NCBI GenBank assembly: GCA_021292165.1
Contig: CM037876.1
Location: 211,565,825 to 211,629,824, forward strand
Reading direction: 5' to 3'
Origin: Shinisaurus crocodilurus
Taxonomy: Eukaryota > Chordata > Lepidosauria > Squamata > Shinisauridae
Length of the DNA: 64,000 nt
Shown: piece after piece, positions 1 to 28,100 of the stretch
Layout: each line of letters begins with the position of its first letter
How positions within the stretch are numbered: position 1 is the first letter of the stretch
Notes under the pieces: generated by a model
Told to the model about the DNA's origin: nothing
Databases searched by the model: none
Seen by the model: the letters and a program-made list of their open reading frames with translations, nothing else
Position numbers and translations under genes: made by a program

Positions 1-814
1 GTGCATTGAGGGAAGGGGCGATAGGATTGCGCTCTAAATTGCCTAAATGTTGTGAGAAGTGCAGTAGATATCTGTTTAAAAAAAAAATAGTTTGTAAGTA
101 TGACCGTGTTCTGTCATCAGAACAATATAAATTATTGTTTCATGTGCTATTTATACATGAACAAAAGGGATCATTCCGAAATGGAAGGTAGTTTATTAGG
201 TTTCATGTACTAGTTAGTGTGGAAAGTGCAGGTCAGGGTACTTGCCTGACCAGAACTTCTACTAGGCACTGTAATGTGAACCCATTGACTCCACTTAAAC
301 ATAGTAAGGAACTTGTTACATTCTGTTGGGTGCTAAAATGTGGAATAATAAGGGGCATGTGCGTGGAATAAGAGACACCTGGTAACCCAAAGTAGGAGAA
401 TATCCTGGGAAGGGTGCAGTGATGAGAGAGAATCCAAATGCAAGCTAGTGATGAACTATGTTAATTCAGAAGTTACTAAATGAAGATAGCTCATTACTGC
501 AATTTGGTGTGCATTTGAATTCTCTCTCTTTCTGCAACACAATCTTCTCAGGGATAATGGTGCCAGAAGGTTGCTTATTGCCATTCCTTTTATTAGCATT
601 ACATACATCTATACACCCCCTCAAAAGACTTGGGTACAAATTTAGAAAAATATAAGAAATATGTGGTTTGCACTACTCCAATAAGACAACAGCAAGTAGT
701 TTGGTTTTAGTTAATCTGAAAATTTCATTCATTCACTTTTTATCCTTGTTGCAGGATGTTCAATTCACTTGTAAAGTCAGCACAGTTATAAGGATTTTGC
801 ATTTTGTTCTTTAG
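1..814 (+). other. PSMA1 intron, 3' part
   Basis: No exon or complete repeat was recognised. The first exon(s), encoding the start of PSMA1, are not in this stretch. Confidence 0.6.
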
Positions 815-15359
<14,545 letters not shown>

Positions 15360-15650
15360 TTATTGTGCAGGAAGTATAGGTTACTTCAGATACAATAATG
15401 CTGGAGCATTCGTTTGTATTCTGGTAACTTAACTCTGATATAAATGCATATTGTAGTGACACGTTCTAGTGAGTCAGTCTTTAAAACACATTGTCAAAAT
15501 CCTATGCTGGCAGCAAAGAATTAATAACTGACCACTTCTCTTGAGAAGAAAATATGTCATTTTCTAGAAAAGTAGGGAATATTGTTTTATATAAAAAGCA
15601 CGTTGCTTTTATGTCATGAAGGCATCTATGAAATAAACTTCTTTCTCGAA
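15360..15650 (+). other. PSMA1: PSMA1 3'UTR with polyadenylation signal
   Basis: A short AT-rich untranslated region follows the stop. AATAAA at 15632-15637 is followed by a T/G-rich stretch from about 15645, fitting cleavage near 15650. Confidence 0.75.
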
Positions 15651-17289
15651 ACATGTTGCTTTTGACTTCTTCTTTTTCACCTGATCCTGCTATTCTTCTT
15701 TGATCCTGCTCAGGTGCTTGCTACAGTTTGTCTTAATATTTGGTTTGTTTTTATGAGTCTCATTACATCTGCTTATATTGGAGCATATGGTCATATTCTA
15801 TTATTAATCATACAATCAGTCAGAAAATGTGGGCTTTGATCATAAGGTAAGTTAACTTAGGGTAATTCACAGAAGGAGAATTCCCCATCACTTCTCACTT
15901 AAAGCCTCTGTCGAGATTCAGGAGGCCCTCCTGAAAAATACGGGATAGGGGTCCGCGGGGGGGGGGGCTCCCCCCAATTTTGGGTGATTCCCTTTTCTCA
16001 TGTTGGTCAGCAGGGCCTCTTGACTCTTGGGAGAGGCTTTTTGATATAGGTGATTGCAGGGGAGAGGAAGGGAAATGTTACTTTCGTGAACTTAAGTCTT
16101 TCGTGAACTTAAGTTATCTTACAATCCAAGCCATACTTTATAGTGTTCTTTCCAATTAATACCTCCTCTCCAAGCACAAAATTGAGATAAGAGAATGGGT
16201 GAAGTTCAGCCAATGCAACATGAAGTCTGAGCTATGAGGCAACACTTTTTAACAAAGCAGCTGCCACATGCTTTGTTACAGGAAAAAAGACTTTTTTTTT
16301 TTTAGTAGTTCAGTCACATTTAAGGAAAATCTAGATTCCCAGTAAGCCAGTTAGGCTGCAATCCTATACACACCTGGGAGTAAGCCCCATTAAATTCAGT
16401 AGGGCTTACTTCTGAGTAGACTGTATAGGATTGCACTGTTAATTCATAATTGGAGTAGTTTCCACAAGCCAGACCTTGAAATGTAACCCAGCAGTAAGCA
16501 TATTCCTGTATAGTACAAACAGTGCAAAAAACAAAAACTCGCTTATGTTCTTAGCTACTTGTTCAAATTAAGTCCCATTGAATTCAGTGGGTCTACCATA
16601 AGTATGATAAAGTCTAGATCCAACCCAATGGCTGCACAGAATCTTTTATTTTTCCTTCTGTTTCTAATCCAGGCCTTGTATTATGCCATAGCAATATTAC
16701 ACTAGTTACCCTGATATCCTTTAATATTGTGCTGTAATGCTTTTAACTGCAGAAAGATATTTTAAAATTAAGGACCACGGAACAAACTAAAACTTAGAAA
16801 AATCTTGAAAGAGCTTGACTGACTTCTACGAGAAGCCTTTGTAGCAAGATAGTCAAAATACAGAGAAATGAGTGCTTGCTTTGCACTGAAATTACTGTAA
16901 TTTAATCCAGTGCTTAATTCCCCATGATTTCAGTGGGTCACAACTGGCTGCTTCTCTTGAGAAGAATGTAAACCAGAGAAAGTTAGTACTCAGAAGCAAG
17001 TCCTATTAAATCCTTTCTCCCAGGTAATTGTATAGGATTGTAGCTTTAGTTAGCTGTGGCTGTGATCCTAAACACAATTGCTAGGGCATAAGCCATATTG
17101 AACTTAATGGGGCTTAATGTCTGTAAGCATGCATAGTGTGGGGTAATGAATGCAGGAGTGGGGGGAACACAATTTTTCCAAGGAGTTGCAGTGTCCACTG
17201 TTCCTACTATGAAGGAGGTTATTGCTTTGCATCATAACTACTTGAAGCAAACAGCATACAGGCAGGCTATAAATCTGCTTCCCTATACA
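15651..17289. other. PSMA1-COPB1 intergenic region, 5' half
   Basis: No gene recognised. It contains a G-run at 15957-15967, a 17-bp tandem duplication of TTTCGTGAACTTAAGT near 16082-16114, and several palindromic MITE copies. Confidence 0.5.
16356..16436. repeat. Palindromic CAATCCTAT MITE, copy 2 (well preserved)
   Basis: It begins GCAATCCTATACACACC and ends GTATAGGATTGC; the centre is AGTAAGCCCCATTAAATTCA followed by GTAGGGCTTACT. The two halves are near reverse complements. It lies in the PSMA1-COPB1 intergenic region, with partial copies at about 16983-17046 and 17050-17140. Confidence 0.75.
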
Positions 17290-17297
17290 GTTTAGAG

Positions 17298-18368
17298 TGG
17301 GGGTAGGCAATATGATGCCTACAGGTGCCCCACCCCTCCCAATTTGGTGCAGTCACTTCAAAGTAAAGCTGGGCTGGCCCTACAACTAGGCATATGAGGT
17401 GGCTGCCTCCTCATGCAACAGATTTTTGGTGTAATGAAAGGGGCAGCAAATCACCAGATATTTGTTATCGTATGTGTTTTTTCACTTCCATAAGGGGAGT
17501 GGTGCTATTTGCTCCTCTGCGGCAAGCAGCAAAATGCCTTGGGCTGGCTCTGTGGTGAAGTCATGGGCTTCAGCCACTGCCACCTTCATTTCTCAGGAAT
17601 GCCTCTAGGCTGCATGTGGGGTTCAGAGGCATTCTTAGGAAATGGTGGGCAGTTGTGGGATGACACTTTCCTCTGACTTGCTGGCGTGCCCAGCCACCGA
17701 GAAAGTGGGGCGTGGGGAATAAAAAGGGACCCCTTTCCCTGCTATCTGGTAAGCAGGGGGCGAGAGCAGCAGGGGGCTAGGGAAAGCAGTAGGGAAGGCT
17801 AGGAGCGGCAGCAGTAAGGTAAGCCAACAGGAAGGTGGGGCTGGGGAGCAGTGTGGAGCGGGGGGGGGGTGTATGCTTGAATGTCTCTGGGTGGCGTATG
17901 CATGAGAAAGGGTATTAGGGGTGAACCGGAGAGGGGGGGGATTTTGGAGGGATCCTGAAAGGGTTTTGTGTGTGCTTCTAAGGAGGGTGTGAGAGAGTGA
18001 GCAGGTATGTATGCATGATGGGTATATGGCATGCTTATTTTTGGGTGGGATGGGGAATAAGAGTGTATGGGTGATGATTGAGTGAGATCACATGTATGGG
18101 TGGTGATCTGGGGTGGGAATGAGCTATCTGGCAGAGGGAGGGTGAGAAAAAAAGTCCCTTCTGTGAAACAGATTTCTGTTGGTGCAGAAAACTGGGTTCA
18201 AATGTTTCGTGTATTGCTGTTCAGATCCTGCCTCTGGTTTGTACTCAAGTCTTTTGGGCAGGTTATTTGTCTTTTGTGTCTAACCACAGCCATTTTGTGG
18301 TGGTGCCCAGGACAGTTTCTTAAATTGCCAGATGTGTCCACAGGCCGCAAAAATGTTGAAGACCCCTG
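17298..18368. mobile_element. Non-autonomous hAT-like element, 1.07 kb
   Basis: GTTTAGAG (17290-17297) and GTCTAGAG (18369-18376) form an 8-bp TSD with one mismatch. The left end is TGGGGGTAGGCAATATG and the right end GAAGACCCCTG. The right 190 bp match the right part of the element at 1000-1319. The interior is GC-rich with no transposase. Confidence 0.7.
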
Positions 18369-18899
18369 GTCTAGAGCAAAAGCACTATTACACAAGGTAC
18401 AAAGCCTTGTGTCGTTCTCTTGCTTTCTAACTTGGATTGAACAAGCGTTTATTACATAGCCTTTCTTAGGGTGTACCTATTCGTGTTTAGGCAGGGAAAA
18501 AACTTTTCTGTCTAAACATGCATAGGATTGTGCCCTTAAAGTTTTTACATGGCTTAAAAGGCGTTCAAGTATATGATTAGTTGCGAGCCTGAATGCACTA
18601 ACAGCCCAATTCTAAATATATTTACCTGGAAAGTCAAGATCCCCTAAACTCGGTGGCAGATCCTAGTGACTGTAGTAGGCTAGGACCAAACCCTTACATT
18701 CGAAATAAGCTCTTTTGAACTCGGTAGCACTTCAGTATGGACATGGATAGGATTGGGCAGGTAGACTGTTCATGGGTACACTAGTGGGCAATTAAATACC
18801 ATCCCATTAGACTGTTACTTCCGAGTAATCATACATAGAATCTGGTTGCACAAGTGGAATCTAAATTAAATACTGGTTGGGACCCATCTTTGATAAATT

Positions 18900-19470
18900 A
18901 AGCAGAGCACACTCGCACTCCGCATCGCTTTAAAAGCCACCCCGTGCTTTATTTCGAGGGAATGGAGCGACCGGCGATCTCGCGTTTCACGCTGGGGTCG
19001 ACGCGACAAACGCTGCAACGAAGCCCCAGCGGGGAGGAGGGAGCGGAAGAGGCAGAACTTTCGCCCGCCCGCGAGCTGGCGTTTCTGCGAACGGTGGAGG
19101 CGTGTCCCGTTAGGGCCGCCGTACTATCGATGTGGCCTGTGCGCGGAGTGCTTCCACGTCAGCTGGAGCAGCCAGTGGCGCCAGGAGGAGCAGGAAGGAG
19201 GGGAGACAGAGACCCGCTACGGCGAACTGAGGAGGAGGCGGAGGCGGCGGCGGCCGCTGCGCAGGCTCACCCACCGGTTGCCCAGTCCGGAACGGGGACT
19301 CCGGAGCTGAGATAGCTGCGGTAGAAGCCCATTTTTGCGCGCTCTGAACGGTTAGAACCGGGCAGGGAGGGCGGCGGGGCCCAAGAGGCTCCTGCGTGCT
19401 ATTGGGTGAAGGGAAGGCAGGCAGCGAGCGCGGGGCGGTGAGTTTTCTCGGGGTTTCGTTCGAGTGAGAG
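18900..19470 (+). promoter_or_regulatory. COPB1: COPB1 CpG-island promoter and probable first non-coding exon
   Basis: CpG density rises sharply here and drops beyond 19470, about 2.6 kb before the COPB1 start codon. CCACGTCA at 19154-19161 is TGACGTGG on the minus strand, an ATF6/XBP1/CREB3-type site. An inverted CCAAT box (ATTGG) lies near 19401. A good donor, GCG|GTGAGT, is at 19438. The transcription start cannot be placed from sequence alone. Confidence 0.65.
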
Positions 19471-20219
19471 GCCGCGGGCCCTGAGGTGCCAATAAGGTAG
19501 AGAAAGCGCCTGCACGGGTCACCACATAGTTCCAACTTCCCTTAGCTTCACGGGGCCTCGTAGCGACCGTCCCCCATGTCACACTTAGGATGGTGAAAGG
19601 GTGTGTGTCTCCCCTCCCTCCCGCCGCCACTTTCTCAGTGCATGTCGATTGCGGTCTAAATAGGGGGTTCTGCTCTGCATTAGGTGTTCTGAGTACAGAG
19701 CCGGACGGGGTGGGATTTTCCTCTGGATCAAATGAACACAGAATGTAAAAGTGTTGTCTGGTGACTATTGTGCAGGATTGGAGCAAGTGGCTGCCTGTTA
19801 GATACTCTTCTGGGCTTAACAGCACCGAAGTAAAACTTCTTTAGGAGCCCACCCATGGAAAATGTCCTAAAATAAAATTCAGAGTTTTCTTTGAAAAAAC
19901 TAAAGCAAAACAGCCTGTCCAAGCCGGTGGCCAGTGCCTCATCTTGTAGTGATGAATTTAGTTATGGCACTTCCAGATGTGGTTTTTATTGTGCCATCAC
20001 ACTGCCCCATTAACAGAATTTTATGGGGGGTCCAGACATTGGCCCTGTTTTCTCACTGCTACTTCTGTCTTTTTTCTTACTACAGAAAATCTGTTAAGGG
20101 GGCGGGGGAAAGACTGAATAGCAGCAGAGTACCTTCTGATTGGTAGTGCTAGGAGCCCTCTGTCTGGAATCACCTTAAATTAAGGAAGCATTGCATGAAG
20201 AAGTACTTTCTTTTTAGTC

Positions 20220-21430
20220 TGAATCTCTTAACGGTCAATTTCATTGGGTGACTACCAGTGTTATTGGAAAAGATGCCAAAAAGTTCTCTTTATCCATTCT
20301 TTCTTCACCATGCATAACTTTATACATCTCTATCATGTCCTGACCATTTGTTTCTTTTGCTTTTAAGTTAAAGACCCAAAACACTTGAGCTTTCTTTTGT
20401 AGGGAGGTTGCTCCAATCCCCTGATAATTTGCTTGCTGTTTCCTAGCTCTACAATGCCCTTTTTCAGATGGGGTGATCAGAACTGTACACAGTATTCCAG
20501 ATGTGGCCACACCATGGCTTTATATAATGGCATTATTCTAATGACGACTTATCAATCCCTTTCCTAATAATGGCATGGAATTCTCCCTTACTGCCTCACT
20601 GCATGGAATCAGTATTTCCATTAAGTTATCCACCATGATCCAATATATTTCTCTTGGTCATTCATCGCCACTTTAGACCCTATCAATATGTATATGAAGC
20701 TTTTTTTGTTCCAACATGGGTCCCCCAGAAAATAATCCTGATGGGCTGCCGCCAGAGACTGATCCTAGTTTGTGTGTCTGGCTGATTGGAAGGATGTCTG
20801 ACTATCTGGAAGGATTTCTAAGCCCAACTGACGAGGACCCTCCCCTTAAGCCTAGCTCTGTAAATATTAAACAGTAAGGAGCTTTAGATTTACGTTCTCC
20901 AGTCCAGAGGATACCAAATTTTACAGAGCTTTGTAAAATTACAGAGCTTTGTAAAAAAGCATACTATCACCTTATATTTATTTCCATTATATCTCCTTTG
21001 CCATTTTGTTGAGCATTCATCTAATTTGGAGAGATCTGAAAAACTATTTGATTTTTCACCGCCTTGAATAATTTGATGCCGTATGCAAACCTACCCACTT
21101 TGCTGCTAACTCTGGATCACTTTTGAACAAGATAGATAGCGCAGGTCTCCATATAGATCCTCAGGGATTTCCATGCTGCAGCTTTCCACTGGACCCACTA
21201 TCCAGGGCACAGGACCCACTGCATCCTCTTTTTAAGTAGTTTCTGATCCATAGGAGGACCTGTCTCTTATGGATCAGTAACTGCTTAAATAACAGGACCT
21301 GTCCTCTTATCCTGTGATTGCTAATTGTATTCATGAGCCTTTAGTGGGGAACTTCATCAAAAGTCTTTTTAGAATTTTCTGCTGGCAAAGATTTGGTCAA
21401 TTAATTATGTCCCAGTGGATCTGAACCCAT
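20220..21430 (-). repeat. Old CR1-like LINE fragment
   Basis: Scattered phrases such as GTGATCAGAACTGTACACAG, GTATTCCAGATGTGG (20476-20510), ATGCCGTATGCAAACCTACC (21076-21100) and CATCAAAAGTCTTTTTAG (21354-21372) match the order of conserved words in amniote CR1 3' regions read in reverse. It is heavily decayed. It lies in the COPB1 5'UTR intron. Confidence 0.45.
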
Positions 21431-21691
21431 TAAAGATTAAGCATGTATTTGATTTTAGCATTGAAATTAGTGGGACTTAGTACTCAATTTTGGTGATGTC
21501 ATGCACACTGGGTTTAGTGAAAAGTATAGTCAACTATGTTTTCTTCAGATCTTCATTGTTTTTGTGTGCTTAAGCAGGCAAGGGTTTGATCATTTAATAA
21601 TCCAGTTAGACCCCTGGGACTTATGTAAATAACAATACGAAGTTGGATATTCTATGTCATATGTAAGGTATTTACCGTATGTCACTGAAGC

Positions 21692-21775
21692 GGCAATCCT
21701 ATGCCCACCTACCTGGGAGTAAGTTCCATTGACTCTAATGAGATTTACTTCTGAGTAGACATTTATATGATTGCA
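21692..21775. repeat. Palindromic CAATCCTAT MITE, copy 3
   Basis: GGCAATCCTATGCCCACCTA, then CCTGGGAGTAAGTTCCATTG, and ATTTACTTCTGAGTAGAC near the right end. The 3' terminus (ATATGATTGC) is diverged. Confidence 0.7.
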
Positions 21776-21997
21776 CTGTAAGATTTCAGCTTCGATATGG
21801 GTGATCAGTTCTGTTGAGGTTAGTAGCACTATTCCACTGACACGTTTGCATACTTGTTGCAACCTTTCCAAAACAGAGCATTGTTCTGTAGGGTGCAGTG
21901 CATAAAGTGCAGGTTTCAATATTTTTATGGAAAATTTGTTAAGCTGTGCAAATAAGCATAATTGTGAATTAGCTCCATTAATGAATTTGTTTTCTAG

Positions 21998-22148
21998 GGT
22001 TTGTGAGGCATCTTTAAAAAGTTATTTCATTGAGAGAGCCTTTGATAAGGAGACACAATGACGGCTGCAGAGAATGTATGCTATACATTAATAATAGTTC
22101 CAATGGACTCGGAACCACCATCTGAAATAAGTTTAAAGAATGACTTGG
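21998..22148 (+). CDS. COPB1: COPB1 start-codon exon (residues 1-31; 5'UTR to 22057)
   Basis: A likely acceptor, tttctag, ends at 21997, leaving 60 nt of 5'UTR. ATG at 22058 opens [20 protein letters not shown] and continues to NDL plus one base of Glu31. The donor gtaagt is at 22149. Confidence 0.95.
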
Positions 22149-25100
22149 GTAAGTAATACTCTTTGGACTTCTTTTTATAGTTGTATGTATATATATTTCA
22201 AATATTTAAAACACATATTGTGCCATAGTAGCACTCAAAGTGATATACACAATGAATATGAAGCAGCCATAAGATATAAATCCTTTAAACATTAAAAATC
22301 TGTAAAGCAGTCCTCAAATACTAAAGCCCAAAAATCTAACTGAAGTATATGGCTAAAATAGTTAACAAATCACACATCAATGAGAGAAAAGGGTATTTTT
22401 AAAAATGAATCACAAGTTGCTTGAATGGCAAGATAAAGTCAGACAAATACCCCAGGGATGCACATTCCTCAAGGCAGGTGACTCTTACTCTACATGCTCA
22501 CCAAACTTACCTGGGCAAAAGATTGGAGGCAGAAGATTCATTTTACAGCACAAACAGTTATGAATGAAAAATTAAAACTCAACTCGCTCTGCTATCTGTT
22601 GCAGCCTTATTGAATAAATGGGATGCAGGAAAAGTATAAGCATTGCTGAGTAGCAAATAAGTGTTGCTACTTTGCACATATTTACAGAAGTCTTGTGAGT
22701 TACAGCCGCTAAAGAAGCTGTCTGTTGGACATGTTTCAAGCATCCTCCTATGTGGTGGTTGTACATAAGAATTTGTCCTAAAAGAGAATTGTCTTTATGG
22801 ACAAAACAGGGAAAAAAACCTTTTCCCCTGACAAAATCAAGGAAAAAAGCTTGATTTAAATCAAGTTTCCCATTGAAACTGTAACTTACATTTAAACAGA
22901 GTATTATTTACACAGTTTCATCCTTACAAGCAGGCTTTGCATCTCTTTGTCTCACTGTATATAGTCTGCATGTTTTTGTTTTTAACTGTAGAGGGAGTGT
23001 CTTTAAAATATTCCCATTTAGAGTCTTTCTTATGACCAGCACCCATGATAGTTTGAGGTTAACCACACAATCGTATACATGTCTTTTCATAAATAAAATC
23101 CATTGAGTTCAATGTGGCCTACTCTCAGGTAAGCGCATATAGGATTGCACACTTAGTACAAGAATATAGGGATATGCACTCTGGACCATTGTATCTTCTC
23201 TCTCTTCAGCGTTGCTCCTTTCTGCTTCTCTCTGTCTTGGCCCATCTTTGCCTCAGAAAAAACAAAGTAGCAAACAGAAATGAAATGCCCATAGCTGATA
23301 AGTCAAAGCAAGGTTTGATCGTTACTGGGCTGAGAAAATCCAGTCTAATTTTTGTAAAAGCCAATTTTTTTAAAGCATTGATTTTTATCCACCATGCTAT
23401 ATTGTCTTTCTGTCTTAACTCCTCTGCCTTGCTTGGCCCAACTCCACCACCACATAAGCACAGAATGACAATCCTATCTAGCCTGCATTTTTGCACATTT
23501 GACTTTAGCCAGAGAAACTGAAAGCCCAGAACTTTCAAGAAGCAAGAGCTGTTAGTTAGGATGAACAGAGCCATTTTCATGAGATGGAAAACTGAAATGA
23601 ATACCCATGTTTGATTGGTAGGTAACTTCATTTTTATGAGACTGTAAGTGCAGGTTTTGCATTTTTAGATGAGATTTAATTGTACCTTATTTTTTTAAGC
23701 TAGAGAGAAATTTAGTATTTTTATTTATGATTTTTTTTTAAAAAAAAAAAATCCAAATAGTCAATTTAAAATTGAAAAAATCAGATTTTTAAAAATCTGT
23801 GTGTGTGTGTGTGTGTGTTTTAATTTGATTTTTATTCACCCTGTGACAAACATCTTGGTGGCATGAGCATATGCAAACCTAACAGTGACTACCTAGCAGC
23901 ACTTCCAATTTCCCTTCATCTGCATGATGTTTTTTTAAATTGGTGTACACAGCTGCTTACAGAAGCCTTTCAAGCAGCTTCCCGTGTAGTGATAAATTTG
24001 TAACAAAATGTAGTAGTGTATAAAGAACAATACAAGCCAGAACAATAGTATGCAGTACAACAAAGTTTAAGGATCACTATGCTTAATTTTAATGTAAGCA
24101 ACTTCTTTTGCCTAACAGAAAAAGGAGATGTGAAGTCGAAGACTGAGGCCTTGAAGAAAGTAATCATAATGATCTTAAATGGTGAAAAGCTGCCAGGACT
24201 TCTGATGACTATTATTCGGTTTGTGCTGCCACTTCAAGACCACACCATCAAAAAACTGCTTTTAGTGTTTTGGGAGATTGTCCCCAAGACTACTCCAGAT
24301 GGTAGACTGTTGCAAGAAATGATCCTTGTTTGTGATGCCTACAGAAAGGTTAATCTTCTATTTATTCTATTTATGTCGCACAACCATAATATGTGGTGAA
24401 TCACAATATCACCGGAATATTCTCATTTAAAAAAACAACATTATAATTCTCATTTCCTCTTGCCTGAATGGGCCAGTATTTGGGGGTGTTTGCTAGACAG
24501 AAGACCATTTGCCAAATGACTTCTAATATTTTGAGTGAACAGAATCCTACACCAGTGTGGTGTGTAATCTGTTTTTCAGATTACGTACATTCAGGTAATC
24601 CTCATGCTAAAAGCAGCAAGTTGTTAGCTATGCAGTTTCTTGTCCGGTCACATTATTCCTCCTACATATAATTGATTTGACAGAACTTTAAAGATGAGCT
24701 TGTGTCTAGAACAGATTCTTACATTTTTGTCATGATTGAAACTCTCCAAATTGAGAAACAAATGGTTATGACTAGAATTAAATATACAGTGTACTGTTTT
24801 AAGATGTAACACTGATCATGCAGTTGGTAAGGCTTATTCTTACTGCAAGGGGTGGATCAGGTGGATTAGATCACAGAACAAACCAATATGATTTATGGCA
24901 TGTTTTAGATCCCCAGAAAAGATAATCCAACTGCCAATATAAAGGCTCGATTTGGATTTGCATATCTTGGCTTATTAAGCTGAAATACATATAAGCCTTG
25001 TGCCCACGTACTCCATCTTTGCTACTCTTTCCGTCTTGGCATGCAACAACTGAAGACTTCCTGGGTTAATTAGCTAAAGTTTTCTGTTAACGCCCAAACT

Positions 25101-28100
25101 GGGTAACTATAGTTACCAGGACTGGGACAAATTAGTTTCTTAAACAATGGTTTTAAGTTGGTTTGGAATCCTGGTTTGTTCTGATCCTGGTAACCAGAAT
25201 TACTCAGTTCAGGCATTAACCGGAAACTAGTTAATTCAGGAATTCTTCAGTTATGGCATGCCAAGAAGGGAGGAGTGAAGGGGTGGCATGAGGATGAAGT
25301 ATGCAGGCACAAGGCTTGTGCATATCTGGATTTAATAAGCTGAGATAGATACATCCAAACTAAGCAAATGTGATATGTACTGAGGTAGGTCCATATTCTG
25401 CTTTTTAATTTAGTAAAGATATCAGCAAAACATGGCTTGGCAATAGAAGTCAAAAAGAAGTTCTTCCTGCCCTAGCACCTTCTCAGATCTCTGTAAGAAT
25501 GCCTACCTCACAGTTTCAGAACTCTGATTGTAAAATATCTGTGCTATACAGTGCACAGTTGAATTGCAGTAGTGTTTATTCTTTGACTTTATTTTTAATG
25601 GATTAATATATTTTAATTATCCACTAGTGCCCCATCTTTGGATACTAGGTGCATTATTACAACATTTTAGAAAATGATTGTGTGAGCTTGCATCCCCTAT
25701 CTCTGTGTCATGTGCAGAACAATGCCTATTCTATAACTAATATTGGCCATATATTTGTGCTGAGTTACACATGGCCTTTTGATGAAGTACCTTGGAGAAT
25801 ACAATTCTAGAGTTCCTTCTTTCTTTTTTAAACAAAAAATCTAATTAGGCTTAAGTATCTTTGAAAGTCCAATAAATTTATGTTAAATTTAGCACTTGAA
25901 CAGGATCACGCAAGTACTATATTTTGAAAGCTATGCTGATCCTGTTGTGTGAATGTTGGACTTACAGCCTGATCCTAATATTTACTTGTAAGTATGCTTA
26001 GCCTTTCCGCCCAAGTTCTTATAGAACCGGAGGACTCAAATCTGTCTGTGACTATAGTTATCTAGTTGGCTTTGGACAAATTGCTTTTCTTGGCCACAAA
26101 TCAGTTTTCTCAGTTCTGTAGCTTTTTAAAGGGGAAACCAAAGAGTTAATTACCTCACTGTGCAGCCGTCAAAACAGAAGATAGTCGCTTCGGTCCAGAG
26201 ATCTCAGAGGAAGGCACTTCTTCCTGCTCAAGGGTTTTTTTTCCTCCTCAGTCTTCCCCCTTGCCCCTTTTTTGCCTCCTGTGCTGCATTGCTTAAGCGT
26301 CTGCTGGCCCTCTGGGTGGCCTTTCACAAGGAGCTGCAGCTGGGGGGAGAAACTAGATACAATCCGTTTTCCATGGACCAACAGTAGTGCTCATGCAAGG
26401 GATCTTTGGATCCATGCCTATGACTAAGATGGAGAAATACATGCAAAAAATGCTAGCTCACAGTGTTCTCTGCCTGTTGAACCAGCATCCCTTAGTCTCT
26501 TTGTATTAAAATCATAAGTTTATCTCCCTCAAAAAAAATCTACATTACCTGAAGCTTTTCAGAACTGGAAAAACTTTGTGCAAAGTATAAACAGATTCTT
26601 CATAGATCTAGCTTTGATCTTGGATCCAAAGATCTCATTCAGCGAGAAGATGCTTCTGCTTGCATTTATGGAGATAGGGGGAGAGAAGTAGGTGTTTTTC
26701 TGCCGGTCACTCCAAAAAGCCACTGTTTGGATCAAGCCATGGCTTTATTGTAAAAATGAATGTCAGTTTTGGATTGTTTTGGCTCTTGTCCAGATTAGGG
26801 AGGCTTGATTCATAAAAAGATTAGAATGTGATAACATTTGGTTCTTCTGAAAACCAACATTTCGATTCCATTGTCTCAGGATCTTCAACATCCAAATGAA
26901 TTCATCAGAGGCTCCACACTTCGTTTTCTTTGCAAGCTTAAAGAAGCAGAACTACTGGAACCGTTGATGCCAGCTATTCGTGCATGCCTGGAACATCGTC
27001 ATAGTTATGTGCGCAGAAATGCAGTCCTTGCAATCTACACTATTTACAGGTACATTTTGTGAATTTACCAAAGTCTCAAAGCTTGCCCAGTCAGGATCAT
27101 TAAAAAAAAATAAATGACAACATAAAATGATGAAGATAAACATTTTAATGCTTCATCTTTCTCCCTGCTTGGGGAGCAATCCTATTGCGATACCTGTAAG
27201 ACACTGAACTCGGAGGCTTATGATCATCTTATGCAGAGCAGGAGGAGCAGTGGAGGCAATCTGCATCTACCTGTCCTCTCGTCCTGCATATTTTGCTAGA
27301 TGGGGTTTTTTGCCCATCTAGCTGGAGCATTTTGAAGGGGGAGGGAAGGAGGCTGGAGAGACTTCAGGATAACTCATATCCTGGCCTCTTCAGTCTCTTC
27401 CCTTCCCCACCAACCAGAACACCTCCTTTCCCCCCTCTCCGAGGTCACTTTCCCAGCCTCGGAGAGCAGCCGGAGCGGTTCTTTCCATGCCGGCTATGAG
27501 GGGGAGGTGGGTCAGAACTCCAGTTGCCAGCTCCGAGGTTGGAGCGCTGTCTCTGACCTCGGATCTGGGAATCCAAAATATCTTATGGCCCCTCAGATGC
27601 TGCCTAGGGGCCATAGGATTGTTCCCTTAAGGCGCAATCTTATCGGAATTCCTGTAAGCCCCTGAACTCGTAGTCTCCTCCCCTCCCCCTCTCTGAGGTC
27701 ATTTTGCAGACCTTGGAGAGCAGCCGGCTGTGAGTGGGAGGGGGATCAGAGCTCCAATTCCTAGCGCTGAGGTCAGAGCGCTGTCTCCTACCTCGGTGCT
27801 GGGAATCTGCACTATCCTATGGCCCCTCAGACAATGTCTAGGGGCCATAGGATCATTCCCTATTTACAGTGTTAAAGGAGTGGAAAATTCTGTTACAAAT
27901 ATACACACTGTTTCTAGAACATGATGTCTTCCCCCCCCTTTTTTTTAATCATTCAATGGTTATCCATGCAATGCGTTTCAGTTTTTAAATCAACTATTAT
28001 CTTCTGGAAACATAGTGATTATATAATCAAATTATAACATCAAGCAGCCATCGTCAGTAAAGCACCAACTTAAAATCCTATTTCAGTTTATAAAGTGGAA

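Noticed and set aside
18944..19315. 123-codon + strand frame in the CpG island
   Set aside because: GC-rich islands open frames by chance; the opposite strand is open too, the composition is low-complexity (Glu/Ala runs), and no known protein was recognised. It overlaps the expected COPB1 promoter/5'UTR.
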